Below the pieces are notes generated by a model that was not told the DNA's origin, ran no database searches, and was given only the letters and a program-made list of their open reading frames with translations. Positions 11,359 through 22,849 of a stretch of DNA of 64,000 nt are shown here, in pieces; the first letter of the stretch is position 1, and each line of letters starts with the position of its first letter. Origin of the DNA: Begonia masoniana (lineage: Eukaryota; Streptophyta; Magnoliopsida; Cucurbitales; Begoniaceae); the NCBI GenBank assembly GCA_022432975.1, contig CM039509.1, forward strand, positions 1,543,982 to 1,607,981. The letters run 5' to 3'. Position numbers and translations under genes: made by a program.

Positions 11359-11371
11359 CAAAGGGGGAGAT
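11359..11371 (+). promoter_or_regulatory. Polypurine tract
   Basis: CAAAGGGGGAGAT directly precedes the 3' LTR at 11372. Similar tracts at about 11180, 11284 and 11301 lie further upstream. Confidence 0.88.
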
Positions 11372-12584
11372 TGTAAATGCAAAGATTTGCATATGTGTTG
11401 GCATTTGATTTTTTGGTAATTTATTATGAAAATAATATTTTATTCACAATTATTCAAATTGGTGATTTATTTCTTGGTGATCAAGAAATAGCTTATTCAG
11501 ATTATGAGATGGTATTATATAAGCAATCATGATGATTCTGTGGAAGAGAAAAATAAGGAAACAATAATATTAGAAAAGATATTGAAAAAGGTATATGCAC
11601 TTGTTTTTTGAAAAAGTTTTATTTGGCAAGGAGATTTGATGTAGATTTGGCACGATTTGCTGGACTTCAAGCTCCAATGATTAATGGGATGTTTTCCTGA
11701 ATTTTTAGATGAATATCTGAGTTGTTATGAAAACTTTCCTAAAGTGTCACACGGAGTGTCACACAACCGAATTTGTTAAGATTTGTTTTCCTTATTTATT
11801 GCGGCAGTAAATCCGATTTGGTAACTGAACGAATTGAAGATATGGAAGTTACCAAGGCTATTTAAGGTTTTCGTTTTCTGTGAAAACTGATTGACGACGG
11901 ACTTTTGATTTTCGTGGGAAAAGCTTTATTCGTTTCTTATGCCGTCAATTTTCTTTCACTCTCATCGCTTCTGCGTTTGAGTTAGTGATTGTTTTACATA
12001 CTCGACTTAATCTGTGGATTTCATCGTTCTACTGAGTGTGTTGTGTATTGCATCCGAGGACTTTGATCTGGTGTTTCAGGAGGCAATATTATTTGTTCTT
12101 CATTGAAGCTCAGTCTCGGAAGGAGGCTGCATCCGAACTCGGGAGGAGTTCTGTTTCTTAGACAAGGGGAGCTTGTCGTTCTTGATCGTGGGGGAGGGGA
12201 TCTTGCCATCACACGAGTTTCGGGAGGAACCAACAACAAGGGGATCTTGTTGTTATCTAGATCTCGGGAGAGGTCGTTCTAAAGTCGAGAGGATCTCGCA
12301 AAAACAGTTTCCTTGGAGAAGTTAGCTTGAGGCGGCGACAAAGATAAGAGGGAGTCTTTATTTGTATAAGTCCGATTGTCTTGTAATTTCGTGAGCTCAA
12401 AGAAATGTTTTTATATCTGGGCGTGGCCCCGTAGACGTAGGCTGGTTGCCGAACTGCGTTACCAACCTTCTGTGTCATTTATTTCTGCATTTTTATATTG
12501 TCCATTATTGCATTTATCATCGGTGTCACACGTAACACCCTGTAACACCCTGTGTAACACCGCAGAACTAATCGTAATTTTTCA
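11372..12584 (+). repeat. 3' LTR of the copia in STP
   Basis: Starts TGTAAATGCAAAG and ends TAATTTTTCA, followed at once by the TSD ATTCC and the rest of the STP codon. Clear alignment with 6448-7669 over the full length, with scattered substitutions and a small deletion near 12075. Confidence 0.93.
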
Positions 12585-13340
12585 ATTCCATTCTTCCAGC
12601 AATTTAAAGGCATGAACGTCATTACTTTTTACGCGCTAGTGTTGTTTAGAACAATTGGCTTTGGAAGCAATGCTTCTCTCATGTCTTCCGTCATCACTGG
12701 TGCTGTCAATTCTATCGCTACTTTGGTCTCCATCGCCACAGTCGACAAGTTTGGAAGAAGATTCCTTTTCATGCAGGGGGGAGCTCAAATGTTCATCTCT
12801 CAGGTATGAGATTTTTTCTGAAGGAGTTTGTACAAATTAATGCTTTCAACTTCATTTTTTAACTGTTGTCGGTTCCAGGTTGTTATCACGATTGCCATTG
12901 CTTGCAAATTTGGAATAAATGGAAACCCTGGAGTGCTGCCAGATTGGTACGCATATGGAGTGGTGACCTTCATCTGCGTGTACGTGGCTGGATTTGCATG
13001 GTCATGGGGGCCACTTGGATGGTTGGTTCCGAGCGAGATCTTCCCCCTTGAAGTTCGATCGGCAGCTCAGAGTATAAACGTTGCGGTCAATATGTTATGC
13101 ACTTTCTGCATCGCCCAAGTGTTCACTGCCATGCTTTGCCACATGAAATTTGGCTTGTTCATCTTCTTCGCCATATTCGTTTTAATAATGAGCTTCTTCG
13201 TCTACACCTTGCTGCCAGAAACTAAGGGAATTCCGATCGAAGAGATGACGAGCGTTTGGCAAAAACATCCTCACTGGAGCAAGTTTGTGGATCCAAAAGA
13301 CACTACTAGGGTGATCGGAGCAACCGAACAAAACGTCTGA

Positions 13341-14164
13341 AAGCTATTTAAAATCTTCTACAATTTTTATATATTTTTTTTTGTTTTTATCATCTGTTTT
13401 AGTCAGGGATATTGATTTTACATTGGTGTTTTTTTCACGTTAGACTCTTTAATTATTGTTATTATTTTTTTGAATTTATAGTTTATTTTTGCCTTGAAAA
13501 CTTTTTTCTCTGTAACATAATTATATGGAAATCATCGTTCTACAAATTTACATCAACAAAACACCATTTGGAGTATTAGAAAAAAACAAAAAAGTGTCAC
13601 AACCCCATCTGGAGGTATGGAGACAGCTTACGCAATGTAACTCCATTCAATATTATCTAACTCACCAAATATTATCCAACTCCATTCAAAAAAATCGAGG
13701 GCGATGACTGGTTCCTTAAATAGGGCGGGAGATTAGGGACCGCTCTCTCATAACGGTCCCCTGTTCTCCTGGCCGGAGAGCAATCCCATGTTCTCCTGGC
13801 CGGAGAGCAATCCCATGTTCTCCCTCTGGTGATAACAAATAATTGGTCACGGACTGCAGGAGAACGGGGAACCGTTTTGTGAGTACGGTCCCTCATTCTC
13901 TCGTAGCCCGTGATCAACCAATAATATGATCACGGACTGTGGGAGAACGGGGGCCAAGCTAAAATGAACGGCCCTCGTGTCTTTTTCACGTGCAACGCAA
14001 TTGCGCGGCGGATTCTACACCCTCGCGTCGACCACTATATAGAACGGGGGCTGTTCTTTTTAGATCGGTCCCCCATTGGACATGTCTGGGGGGACATGAA
14101 ATTAGATCCCCGACGGAACGGGGGATCGCGATTTTAGAACGGTCCTCTATTCCGTGTGTAAAAT
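13341..14164. other. STP 3' flank and a GC-rich repetitive stretch, no gene
   Basis: The first 250 bases are an AT-rich 3' flank of the transporter gene. From about 13700 the sequence turns GC-rich and is full of GAACGGGG and ACGGTCC elements in both orientations. An exact 27-bp tandem pair, beginning GTTCTCCTGGCCGGAGAGC, lies at 13763-13789 and 13790-13816. The paired phrases GGTCACGGACTGCAGGAGAAC (near 13845) and its variant GATCACGGACTGTGGGAGAA (near 13929) suggest a diverged repeat. I could not assign it to a transposon class. Confidence 0.45.
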
Positions 14165-15199
14165 ACAGAACGAGCGGTCATCGATCTACCGCTAGGGGTT
14201 AAATTGTTAGGTTTTCGATAGTTTAATATTTGATTTGTTAGGGTTTATCCTATAAAGATTTTTTTTGTAAAAAAAAAAATAATAGTTTGAGGGTGAAATT
14301 AGATTTTACCCATTAAATTAAGCATAATCGTCACACTTAAATATTATAATTAAAAATAATAATGATGACAACCAAGACTCCGTTGACAATTTCAAACAAT
14401 AGTTTGAATATAAAATCCAAATATTATTTAAAAATAAATAAATAAATAAATGTAACTATTATTATAGTATTTAATTCTTTTATAACCATGATATAAAATA
14501 ATAAATATTTTGAAAAATTAATAAAATAATTATAGAGATGAAGAACAATAATTATGATAGATTACAAAATTAACAATGCAAATTTATGAGATAACTTAAA
14601 ATGTAATATTTTATATGTCTCTTTGCGATTATAAAATTTCTATAAAATTTTGAAGTTATTTTTTTTGTTGCATCCTTTGACGTAGAGCTTCGTTAGAGAA
14701 AGAGAGAGAGAGGGACGATATGCGACGAGCTATTATATTTTTAAGAGGCTTAAACATATTGCATACTAGACCGCATATTGTCATTAGATTAGGTAAAATA
14801 TCAAATGGTTGGCGTCGTGACGCCACAAGTGGGTAGTCACGGCGCCTCACGATCTATTAAAAAAAAAACCAATATGAATGCACGGTCGTCCCACGGCTCC
14901 AAGGTTTGGGGACCTGAACTTGGACTCAAAAAAAGAGTGAGTCGAGCCAATTCAGTACGATGATTACCTTGAGTGAGATTGCCCACTCCGTAAATGACAC
15001 ATGTAAAGCCAAATTTAAGCAAATTTAGGTTGATGACATAATTGATGACAATATGACCAATTATAAGATAGATCAGGCCAAAAAAAAAAATTAAGATATC
15101 ATTTGTTAGGAACCATAAATTCAGCATCTAAATTGCACTTTAATTTATAAAAAATTTAAAATTTTGAAAGGTACGTTTGAAGCCTAATCAAACTCCATT

Positions 15200-15522
15200 G
15201 AGAAATTACCAAAAATGGCCACAAACTACGTGTGTTTTCCGATTCCAACCACAAACAAAATTTTTTAACAAATCAAACCATCACGTATTGAAAATCTGCT
15301 AAATATAACCACGCCGGACAGACGGACGTGGATTGAGTCCGTCCATACGTAATTTGGCCCAAACCCTGACGGACGGAAACAATTAGCGTCCGTCCCCAGT
15401 TTGTCGTTCAATCAAAATCTGCCACGTAGTCGCCATGTAGCCCGTTCGGACTCTGTAAATCACCTTCCGTCCGGGTTAACTTAAAACTTTTCCGGACGGA
15501 CGGTATATTTTCCCGTCCGTCC
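15200..15522 (+). repeat. MULE left terminal inverted repeat
   Basis: Aligns with the reverse complement of 28377-28700 with few differences, from GA(G)AAATTACCAAAAATGGCC to the CCCGTCCGTCC block. It contains many GGACGGACG or CGTCCGTCC motifs in both orientations, the first at about 15317. Confidence 0.93.
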
Positions 15523-15729
15523 ACAAAAAGCGTCTGAAAACCAGCGAAAAAGGGAAAGTTGGATTTTTCACCTGCGACAAAAACATCAACAGAAGGCAAC
15601 GAAATTAGACTTTTCACTCGAAACTTTCAAATTTTTCGTAGATTTACGAAAAAAAGCGTTTATGGTAATTTCTTTATCAATTCTGATTCATTTTCTTAAA
15701 GTTTTAACATAAATAACGTTAGAATCCGA

Positions 15730-15955
15730 GCCCTAATTCGATAAAGGGAAAAATGTGGCAATCGGACGGACGGGAAAATATAGCATCCGTCCGGGTCTTC
15801 ATTTAATGATACCCGGACGGACGCGTAAAAAGGAGTCCGTCTGGGTATCTTCATTTAATGCGACCCGGAAGGACGCGTAAGAAGGAGTCCGTCCGGGTCT
15901 CTTCATTTAATACGACCCGGACGGACGAGTAAAAAGGAGTCCGTCCGGCCGAAAC
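15730..15955 (+). repeat. Subterminal repeats with GGACGGACG motif
   Basis: Three imperfect copies of a unit of about 60 bp, each with CCCGGACGGACG, then GTAAAAAGGAGTCCGTCCGGG and TCTTCATTTAAT. They lie between the TIR and the transposase gene. A matching but shorter set lies at 28080-28190 inside the right end. The motif also occurs at both ends of the Pack-MULE at 25154-26078. Confidence 0.8.
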
Positions 15956-17167
15956 CAAATATACTAAATTTGTTTTTTTTTTTTTTTTCTTTTTCAATTT
16001 TTCTGTTCGTTTATTGGGTGTATATGAAATTATATTATTGTCAAAACTATTTTGTATTCAATACATAGGATATTGTTTAACTTGAATAACATTTTAATTT
16101 TTTTTATAGATAATTGTCGCAAATGGCTGAGAGATTGGATGATGTAAATGAGCCTGCGAACATAGACTGGTATATGGAGGAGGACGCTCCCATATACGGT
16201 GATATTCAAGTATTTGATCACTTAGAGGGTGATGGAAAAATACAAGTGTGTTCAATTTCAAAAACTTTAGACGATGAGCTATGAACACCATTCAATTCTG
16301 AGGATGACGAGGTGCAAAGCAAACAAACAAGGGCTGCAGATTCTGTTGATTTTGCTTTGAGTAGACAATATATATCTTTGCAGGCCATTAGAAATCAAAT
16401 ACGAGATTATTCTTTGAAAAAATGATATGATATCAAGATTGTTAAAAGTGGGAGGAACAGATTGACGACAAAATGTGAATGAGTAGATTGTCAATGGCAT
16501 CTGCAAGCGTCGGCCATGCAAAATGAGGCCACCTTCCAAATAAAGTCATATTGTAATGATCACAATTGCGTAAGGGTATTGGATAATCGACACGCTACAG
16601 CAAAGTGGTTGGCAACAACTTATTCAGATAGGTTCAAAAGTCAACCTGACTGGCCCATTCATGATATTATCGAGACAGTGAGGTGGGAACACAAAGTTAA
16701 CATTAAGCGAAGCCTTGTGAGAAGAGGAAGAACCCAAGCAAAAGAAGTTAATTACGGGAGGAACGAAGAACAACTGAAGATACTTCGTTCTTACGGAGCT
16801 GAAATATTAAGATCAAATCCAGGTAGCACACTGGTAATAGATGGTGACCTGGTCGTTGAGGATAGAAAGGAGAAGATAATGTTTAAAAGAATGTATATGT
16901 GTATGGCTGCTTGCAAAGCAGGTTTGTTGAATATGGACAGACCTCTTATTTGTTTAGATGGATGTCATGTGAAGGGAGCCTGCCCCGGCCAATTACTCAC
17001 GGCCGTGAGTATTGATGGCAACAATGATATATATCCCATTGCTGTTGCCAACTTGGAATCAAAATCCCAAGTCTCGTGGAAGGTGGTTTTTGGAGCTATT
17101 GCGAAACGACTTAGGCATTGACGAAGGCCGAGGATGGACATTTGTGTCGGATCGACAGAAGGTATAT

Positions 17168-17585
17168 TGTAACGACGCCTTTTCCCAGCAAGATATTGTC
17201 CACTCTGGGGATTGGGCCGCAGCCCAATATCCTCCCCTCACGGCTTTGTTTGGCGAGAACTTCCCGGAAGGTCACTCAACCTAGAATTGCTCTCGCCAAA
17301 GCACTTTTAACTTCGGAGTTCTTATGGGATCCGTTGCCAATTGTGCTCCAAAACGCGTCTTGCTATGTTGTGAGGGTCTCTTTACATATGTTTCATTTCC
17401 ACATACTTTCCCAAGCGATGTGAGATTGTGACGACCCCACTTTCAACGACCGAACCCTCCGGCCCAACCCTCTGGGATCCGCGGAGTTTTAACCCACCTC
17501 CAGCCCCAACCTGGGCCCTCGAGCCTCTGAGGATCCGCGGAGCATGGGTGGTTCCACCACATACGTGTCAAGTCGGGTCATCACA
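17168..17585 (-). mobile_element. Cassandra TRIM LTR (solo), TSD TATAT
   Basis: A 418-bp TG...CA insertion in the transposase intron with target duplication TATAT (17163-17167 and 17586-17590). It contains most of a plant 5S rRNA gene in reverse complement (about 17262-17350), the hallmark of Cassandra terminal-repeat retrotransposons in miniature. I see one LTR only, so it is most likely a solo LTR. About 115 bases from 17424 (with two GGATCCGCGGAG repeats) look like extra sequence within the LTR. Strand is given as that of the 5S sense sequence. Confidence 0.85.
17262..17350 (-). other. 5S rRNA-derived segment inside Cassandra
   Basis: Read on the minus strand it contains GGATCCCATAAGAACTCCGA and then AAGTT, GCTTTGGCGAGAG and GGTTGAGTGACC, which match the conserved core of plant 5S rRNA including the internal control region. 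It differs from a functional 5S gene at several sites (for example TTAAAAGTGC for TTAAGCGTGC), so it is a relic and not a cellular 5S gene. Confidence 0.85.
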
Positions 17586-17870
17586 TATATATTGTTATTA
17601 CTCTTATTATTTGAATCGGCAGAAGTTATTGTTTTAATCTCAGCCTGTTTTTCTTTAAAATTGCAGTGATTGTTGAATGCTGTGGACGAGATATTTGGTT
17701 TAGCCGAACACCGTTTCTGCCAAAGGCATATGTATGCAAACTACAAAGGACAATTTCGGGGCCTAGCATATAAAGATGTGATGTGGAATGCAGCAAGGGC
17801 AGCCACAAGAGAATATTTTGAGATAGCAATGAGGAAAGTCTATGAGCTCAATAAAGATGCCCATGCATGG

Positions 17871-18328
17871 TGTCACGGTCCTACTTTCGAGGGGCTTAAC
17901 GAGACCGTGCGGCACCCAATATTGCACTTGTACTGGGTCAGCCAACGAGCGTGCCAACGGCACCGAGTGCCCACTTCGTTAGAGCGCTTGTGTCTAACGA
18001 GTAAGCAACGAGCGAGCGAGATTAATCGAAACGAGCATCATTGAGCATAGTGTGCATAAAGAGAGCGTATGTAAAAAGCTTGTTCATTGATTGACAGCAA
18101 ATTACATCAGTTGGTAGGGGGGTCTACGTGCAGTCATGCCTCTCCCCCTAAAGAGCAATCCGGACCATCTCCACTATAGCAGGAGTAGACATGCTATGTG
18201 GGCGAGGAGTCACTTGCTAAAAATAGAAAGAAAAAGAGTACAATGGAAATACTAAAAAAGGAAATAAACTAGACTAACAGCAGGGGCGGCCATGGGCAAC
18301 ATTCCTTGGACAAGCCCGGACCTTGACA
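17871..18328 (-). repeat. gypsy LTR (3' LTR of the minus-strand element)
   Basis: TGTCACGGTCCTAC...CGGACCTTGACA. It is followed on the plus strand by TTCTCCCCTATTTGAG (18329-18344), which read on the minus strand is the polypurine tract AAATAGGGGAGAA. Confidence 0.94.
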
Positions 18329-18493
18329 TTCTCCCCTATTTGAGTTGTTGACGTCCTCGTCAACTCTGCTTCTACTTGAATTCTTCGATCATCTTTGATG
18401 AGTTCTCCAAGTCTTCTGTCTTTCTTCAAGATACATCATCGTCTCTTAGTGCTTCCACCTGATGAGATATCCTGGTACTTTCGTCGCCTGACG

Positions 18494-19312
18494 TCAACTC
18501 TGCTTCTGTTTGAGTTGTTCCTGGTACTTTCGTCGACCTGACGTCAACTCTGCTTCTGTTTGAGTTCCTCGATCTTCTTTTGATGAGGTCTTCAAGTCTT
18601 TCTTCTTTCTCCTTGATACTTTGTCATCTCCTGGATCTTTCCACTTGATGAGACATTCCTGACACTTTTGTCGGCCTATTCTGTTGCTTCGATCTGCGAA
18701 GACTTCTTCAACTTCTTTCTTCTTGTGGTTGCTGATAGAGATACTTGGTCTAGAGATGTCATTTCTTTCTTGGTTCTCGTCGGTTGGATGATAGGGCTTT
18801 AAGTTGTTGACATGGATGACAGGGTGAACTCTAAGCCATGCTGGAAGATTAACTCGGTAGGACATTCTCCCGACCTTCTCGATGACTTCAGCAGGACCTC
18901 CATACTTTCTGAAGAGCCGCTTGTCTTTCTTATTCCTCATGCAAAATTGTTCGGGTAACAACTTAACCAGTACTAAGTCGCCGGCCTTAAACTCCATTGG
19001 CTGTGGTTTCTTAGCTACCCATCTCTTCATGTGCTTAGAAGTTCGCTCCAAATAAGCGCGAGCTGTCTCTGTATTGTGCTTCAATCTTTTCTGGAACTGC
19101 ATAGCAGAAATCATCTTCATGTTGATAGCCCTTGGTGGTTTAAGAATCGCCTGAACAACAGTTGAGTTGTTACTCGTGATTACTAAACATTTCGTTGAGG
19201 GTATTGGGATGGCTTTATGTTTTATCAAGAACTCCATCCCCAAAATAATATCGAAGTCGTCCATCTGTGCTACGACGAAGTCAATGAGTCCCGTCCATGA
19301 GCCAAGCTTCAA
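18494..19312 (-). pseudogene. Protease end fused to integrase C-terminus and chromodomain-like tail
   Basis: One open frame of 272 codons joins two distant pol segments. The N-terminal part is the end of a retropepsin-like domain (KLGSWTGLIDFVVAQMDD, then FDIILGMEFL). From about residue 75 it turns into the region just after the integrase core (ETARAYLERTSKHMKRW, FKAGDLVLVKL, HPVIHVNNLKPYHP), ending in a partial chromodomain-like stretch (KEVEEVFADR ... ECLIKWKDPGDD). An internal deletion of several kilobases removed everything between. Such a protein has no known function. The open frame may simply be young, in line with the LTR identity. The frame before it (gag and first half of protease) is shifted near 19312-19324. 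Confidence 0.85.
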
Positions 19313-20125
19313 CTTGACTCTCCTTACAATCCGAGCACTGGCACCACTTTCGCATTCACCGTTTTCATCCTACCATCATTCTTTTCTAGCTTCAAATCCA
19401 GACGGAGAGCTTCTTTCCTTGTAATGAAGTTATGAGTAGCTCCCGAGTCAATCATCGTACTTTTAGCAGGTCTGTTATTGATGAATGACTCAACATACAT
19501 GAGACCTTTATCTGGGATCTTCCTCAGCTTTTCCATCTGTTGTTGTATAGCTGACAAGAAAGTCATAGTCCCAACTGCAGCAATCTCGGTAGATTCTTCT
19601 TCAACAGCTTCTTTAGTTGAGTCATCATCCCGAATTGCATCTTGCAAAGCAGTTAAGGCTGATCTATGCGGACACTCGGCTACTCGATGGAGTCCCTTGC
19701 ACAGAAAACATGATATAGGCCTATTCGTTTGTCGTTGGTTGTTAGCATTTCTTGGTACTTCATAACCTTCTCTTTGGACAAACGGTTTCCTTTCATCAGT
19801 TCCTGTGTTCGGTTTCTGAAACTTGTTGGCGTTTGAGTAACTGGGAGTGTTCTTATCTGGCCCAGGGCTCTCGTTGTTATAATCAAACAATCGCTCTGCC
19901 GCTGCAAGAGCACTTGAAAGATTTTGCACCCTTTGTTCGTATAGTTTGGTTCTGGCCCACGGTTGGAGACCTTCAATGAAAGCGAAGATCTTATCCTTTT
20001 CCGACATATCTCTAATATTCAGCATGAGTCCTGAAAACTGCTTGACATATTCTCGAATGTTTGCAGTCTGCTTCAGCTCTCAAAGTAGTCTACGAGCGTT
20101 GAACTCAACGTTCTCTGGAAAGAAT

Positions 20126-22849
20126 TGAAGGACTGGAATTGTCTAAGAGGGGGGTGAATTAGACTTTTAAAAATTAATCTAATAATCAATTAGTGTAACT
20201 CTCTAAATTTGTTTAATAGCAAATCAGGTAATATCAAAAATAAAGAGAGAGTAAGAGAGATTCAACACCAGTACTTTTTACGTGGTTCGGCCAAACTGCC
20301 TACGTCCACGCTCCAAGGCTCACCCCTTGAAGATCCTTACACTTCTCCTCACGAGAAATAACAGATCGGGATTACGGGCTCCGATCAACTGCCTTTACAA
20401 TTCTGGATTGAACTTCACGGGCGTCAATCCACTGCCTTATACAGATTTGAGTTTGTAAAATATTAAGCTTACACTACAATCTCACAAAGGTGAATCTCAA
20501 GTTAGGATTGAGAGATGTAGAGAAGAATACAGAGTGTGCAAAAATGACTTTCGCAGCTAGGGCTCAGAATTCAAATTTTGGCAAAAGTTAGTCTTCGAGC
20601 CTTTTCTTCTGCTTATATACTCTGTATGAATTTGCTTCACAGAATTGAATGCTTCTTTCTTCAAAATGGAGATAAGTTACCATTGGGAAGCATCTGTACT
20701 GAAGCAGATATCCGTTGCTTCTGAAAATGATGTTCGTCGTCGCCATTAAAGGTCTGGAGTTAATGCTGAAAACGACGTCACTGTAGCTTCGCGGCTAACT
20801 TTGAATTCTGGCGGAAGTTCACCGGCAGATGCAACTAATGAGCGGAGACACGTCATCGGTGAATGCTGCTTGAAATGCCATCGGCAGATATATCCTTGAA
20901 TTCCATCGGCAGAAGCATCTTCAACTTCTATCGGCAGAAGCATCTTTAAAACTCCTCGGCAGAGACAATTCGTAAAACTCATCGGCAGAGACAATCCGTG
21001 AACTTCATCGGCACATTCTATCTTCAAAGCCATCGGCAGATGTTTCTTTAAAAACCATCGGCAGATGAACTCTTGAAATTGTCGTCTAGTGATCGGCATG
21101 TGCAAGCTTGAATGACATCGGTATGAGTAGCGTCAAATGCTATCGGTAGATCCATCTTGACAAGTCATCGGCAGATATCTTCAAAACCGCTTCGGCAGAT
21201 GAAACAAATAAGCGCTGACCACGTCATCGGTAGATGTCTTCAAAACTGCTTCGGCAGATGAAACAAATAAGCGCTGACCACGTCATCGGTAGATGTCTTC
21301 AAAACGTCATCGGTAGATGTCTTCAAAAACGCTTCGGCAGATGAAACAAATAAGCGCTGACCACGTCATCGGTAGATGTCTTCAAAAACGCTTCGGCAGA
21401 TGAAACAAATAAGCGCTGACCACGTCATCGGTAGATGTCTTCAAAAACGCTTCGGCAGATGAAACAAATAAGCGCTGACCACGTCATCGGTAGATGTCTT
21501 CAAAAACGCTTCGGCAGATGAAACAAATAAGCGCTGACCACGTCATCGGTAGATGTCTTCAAAAACGCTTCGGCAGATGAAACAAATAAGCGCTGACCAC
21601 GTCATCGGTAGATGTCTTCAAAAACGCTTCGGCAGATGAAACAAATAAGCGCTGACCACGTCATCGGTAGATGTCTTCAAAAACGCTTCGGCAGATGAAA
21701 CAAATAAGCGCTGACCACGTCATCGGTAGATGTCTTCAAAAACGCTTCGGCAGATGAAACAAATAAGCGCTGACCACGTCATCGGTAGATGTCTTCAAAA
21801 ACGCTTCGGCAGATGAAACAAATAAGCGCTGACCACGTCATCGGTAGATGTCTTCAAAAACGCTTCGGCAGATGAAACAAATAAGCGCTGACCACGTCAT
21901 CGGTAGATGTCTTCAAAAACGCTTCGGCAGATGAAACAAATAAGCGCTGACCACGTCATCGGTAGATGTCTTCAAAAACGCTTCGGCAGATGAAACAAAT
22001 AAGCGCTGACCACGTCATCGGTAGATGTCTTCAAAAACGCTTCGGCAGATGAAACAAATAAGCGCTGACCACGTCATCGGTAGATGTCTTCAAAAACGCT
22101 TCGGCAGATGAAACAAATAAGCGCTGACCACGTCATCGGTAGATGTCTTCAAAAACGCTTCGGCAGATGAAACAAATAAGCGCTGACCACGTCATCGGTA
22201 GATGTCTTCAAAAACGCTTCGGCAGATGAAACAAATAAGCGCTGACCACGTCATCGGTAGATGTCTTCAAAAACGCTTCGGCAGATGAAACAAATAAGCG
22301 CTGACCACGTCATCGGTAGATGTCTTCAAAAACGCTTCGGCAGATGAAACAAATAAGCGCTGACCACGTCATCGGTAGATGTCTTCAAAAACGCTTCGGC
22401 AGATGAAACAAATAAGCGCTGACCACGTCATCGGTAGATGTCTTCAAAAACGCTTCGGCAGATGAAACAAATAAGCGCTGACCACGTCATCGGTAGATGT
22501 CTTCAAAAACGCTTCGGCAGATGAAACAAATAAGCGCTGACCACGTCATCGGTAGATGTCTTCAAAAACGCTTCGGCAGATGAAACAAATAAGCGCTGAC
22601 CACGTCATCGGTAGATGTCTTCAAAAACGCTTCGGCAGATGAAACAAATAAGCGCTGACCACGTCATCGGTAGATGTCTTCAAAAACGCTTCGGCAGATG
22701 AAACAAATAAGCGCTGACCACGTCATCGGTAGATGTCTTCAAAAACGCTTCGGCAGATGAAACAAATAAGCGCTGACCACGTCATCGGTAGATGTCTTCA
22801 AAAACATAATCAAAAACAAATTATGACTTAAACACTCTATAAGTCAACA
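20126..22849 (-). mobile_element. Solo LTR (2.7 kb) of the TGTTGACTTA copia family, TSD AGAAT
   Basis: On the minus strand it starts TGTTGACTTATAGAG and ends CTTAGACAATTCCAGTCCTTCA. The target duplication AGAAT is perfect (20121-20125, 22850-22854) and lies within gag of the gypsy. No internal retrotransposon sequence is present, so LTR-LTR recombination removed it. Near 20281-20330 it carries the family's conserved segment (CGTGGTTCGGCC ... CCAAGG). Spaced ATCGGCAGA motifs fill 20880-21160, then a 59-bp array. Confidence 0.93.
21167..22805 (-). repeat. 59-bp tandem repeat array in the solo LTR
   Basis: About 27 copies of a 59-bp unit containing CATCGGTAGATGTCTTC and CTTCGGCAGATGAAAC. The first units (to about 21340) vary in length and sequence; the rest are almost identical. 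Each unit has two copies of the TCGGYAGATG core. Confidence 0.95.

Larger units (their letters stand above)
6448..12584 (+). mobile_element. Ty1/copia retrotransposon inserted in the STP exon, TSD ATTCC
   Basis: A complete insertion with two LTRs (6448-7669 and 11372-12584), a primer-binding site, a polypurine tract and a perfect 5-bp target duplication ATTCC (6443-6447 and 12585-12589) that splits codon 'Ile-Pro' of the transporter. Inside are a broken gag and the start of protease, then about 1.7 kb without recognisable integrase, reverse transcriptase or RNase H. At 6.1 kb it is a deletion derivative that would need proteins from another element. The LTRs differ by a modest number of substitutions and small indels, so the insertion is not very recent. 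Confidence 0.95.
6273..13340 (+). pseudogene. STP-type hexose/H+ symporter gene, broken by two retrotransposons
   Basis: Three pieces join into the second half of a plant sugar transport protein (major facilitator family, plasma membrane, monosaccharide/H+ symport). Piece 1 (6273-6447) encodes KYDEAKTQLLRIRGVEH...DLVAASEASK...RKYRPHLTFAFFIP, the central loop. Piece 2 (12585-12803) resumes in the same codon after the copia and its [20 protein letters not shown]...[11 protein letters not shown] 75-bp intron follows (12804-12878, GTATGA...TTCCAG). Piece 3 (12879-13340) holds the last helices with [19 protein letters not shown] and the family end motif [11 protein letters not shown], stopping at 13338. 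The N-terminal half lay to the left of the first copia and is not in the window. STPs have about 510 residues; roughly 285 remain. The YAPV motif usual after the QQ-G segment reads YALV here, which fits relaxed selection. Confidence 0.92.

Noticed and set aside
17262..17350. A functional 5S rRNA gene
   Set aside because: It is diverged at conserved positions, incomplete at its ends and lies inside a Cassandra LTR.
21167..22805. CRISPR-like array of 59-bp repeats
   Set aside because: There are no unique spacers: repeats follow one another without varied sequence, and the context is a plant LTR.
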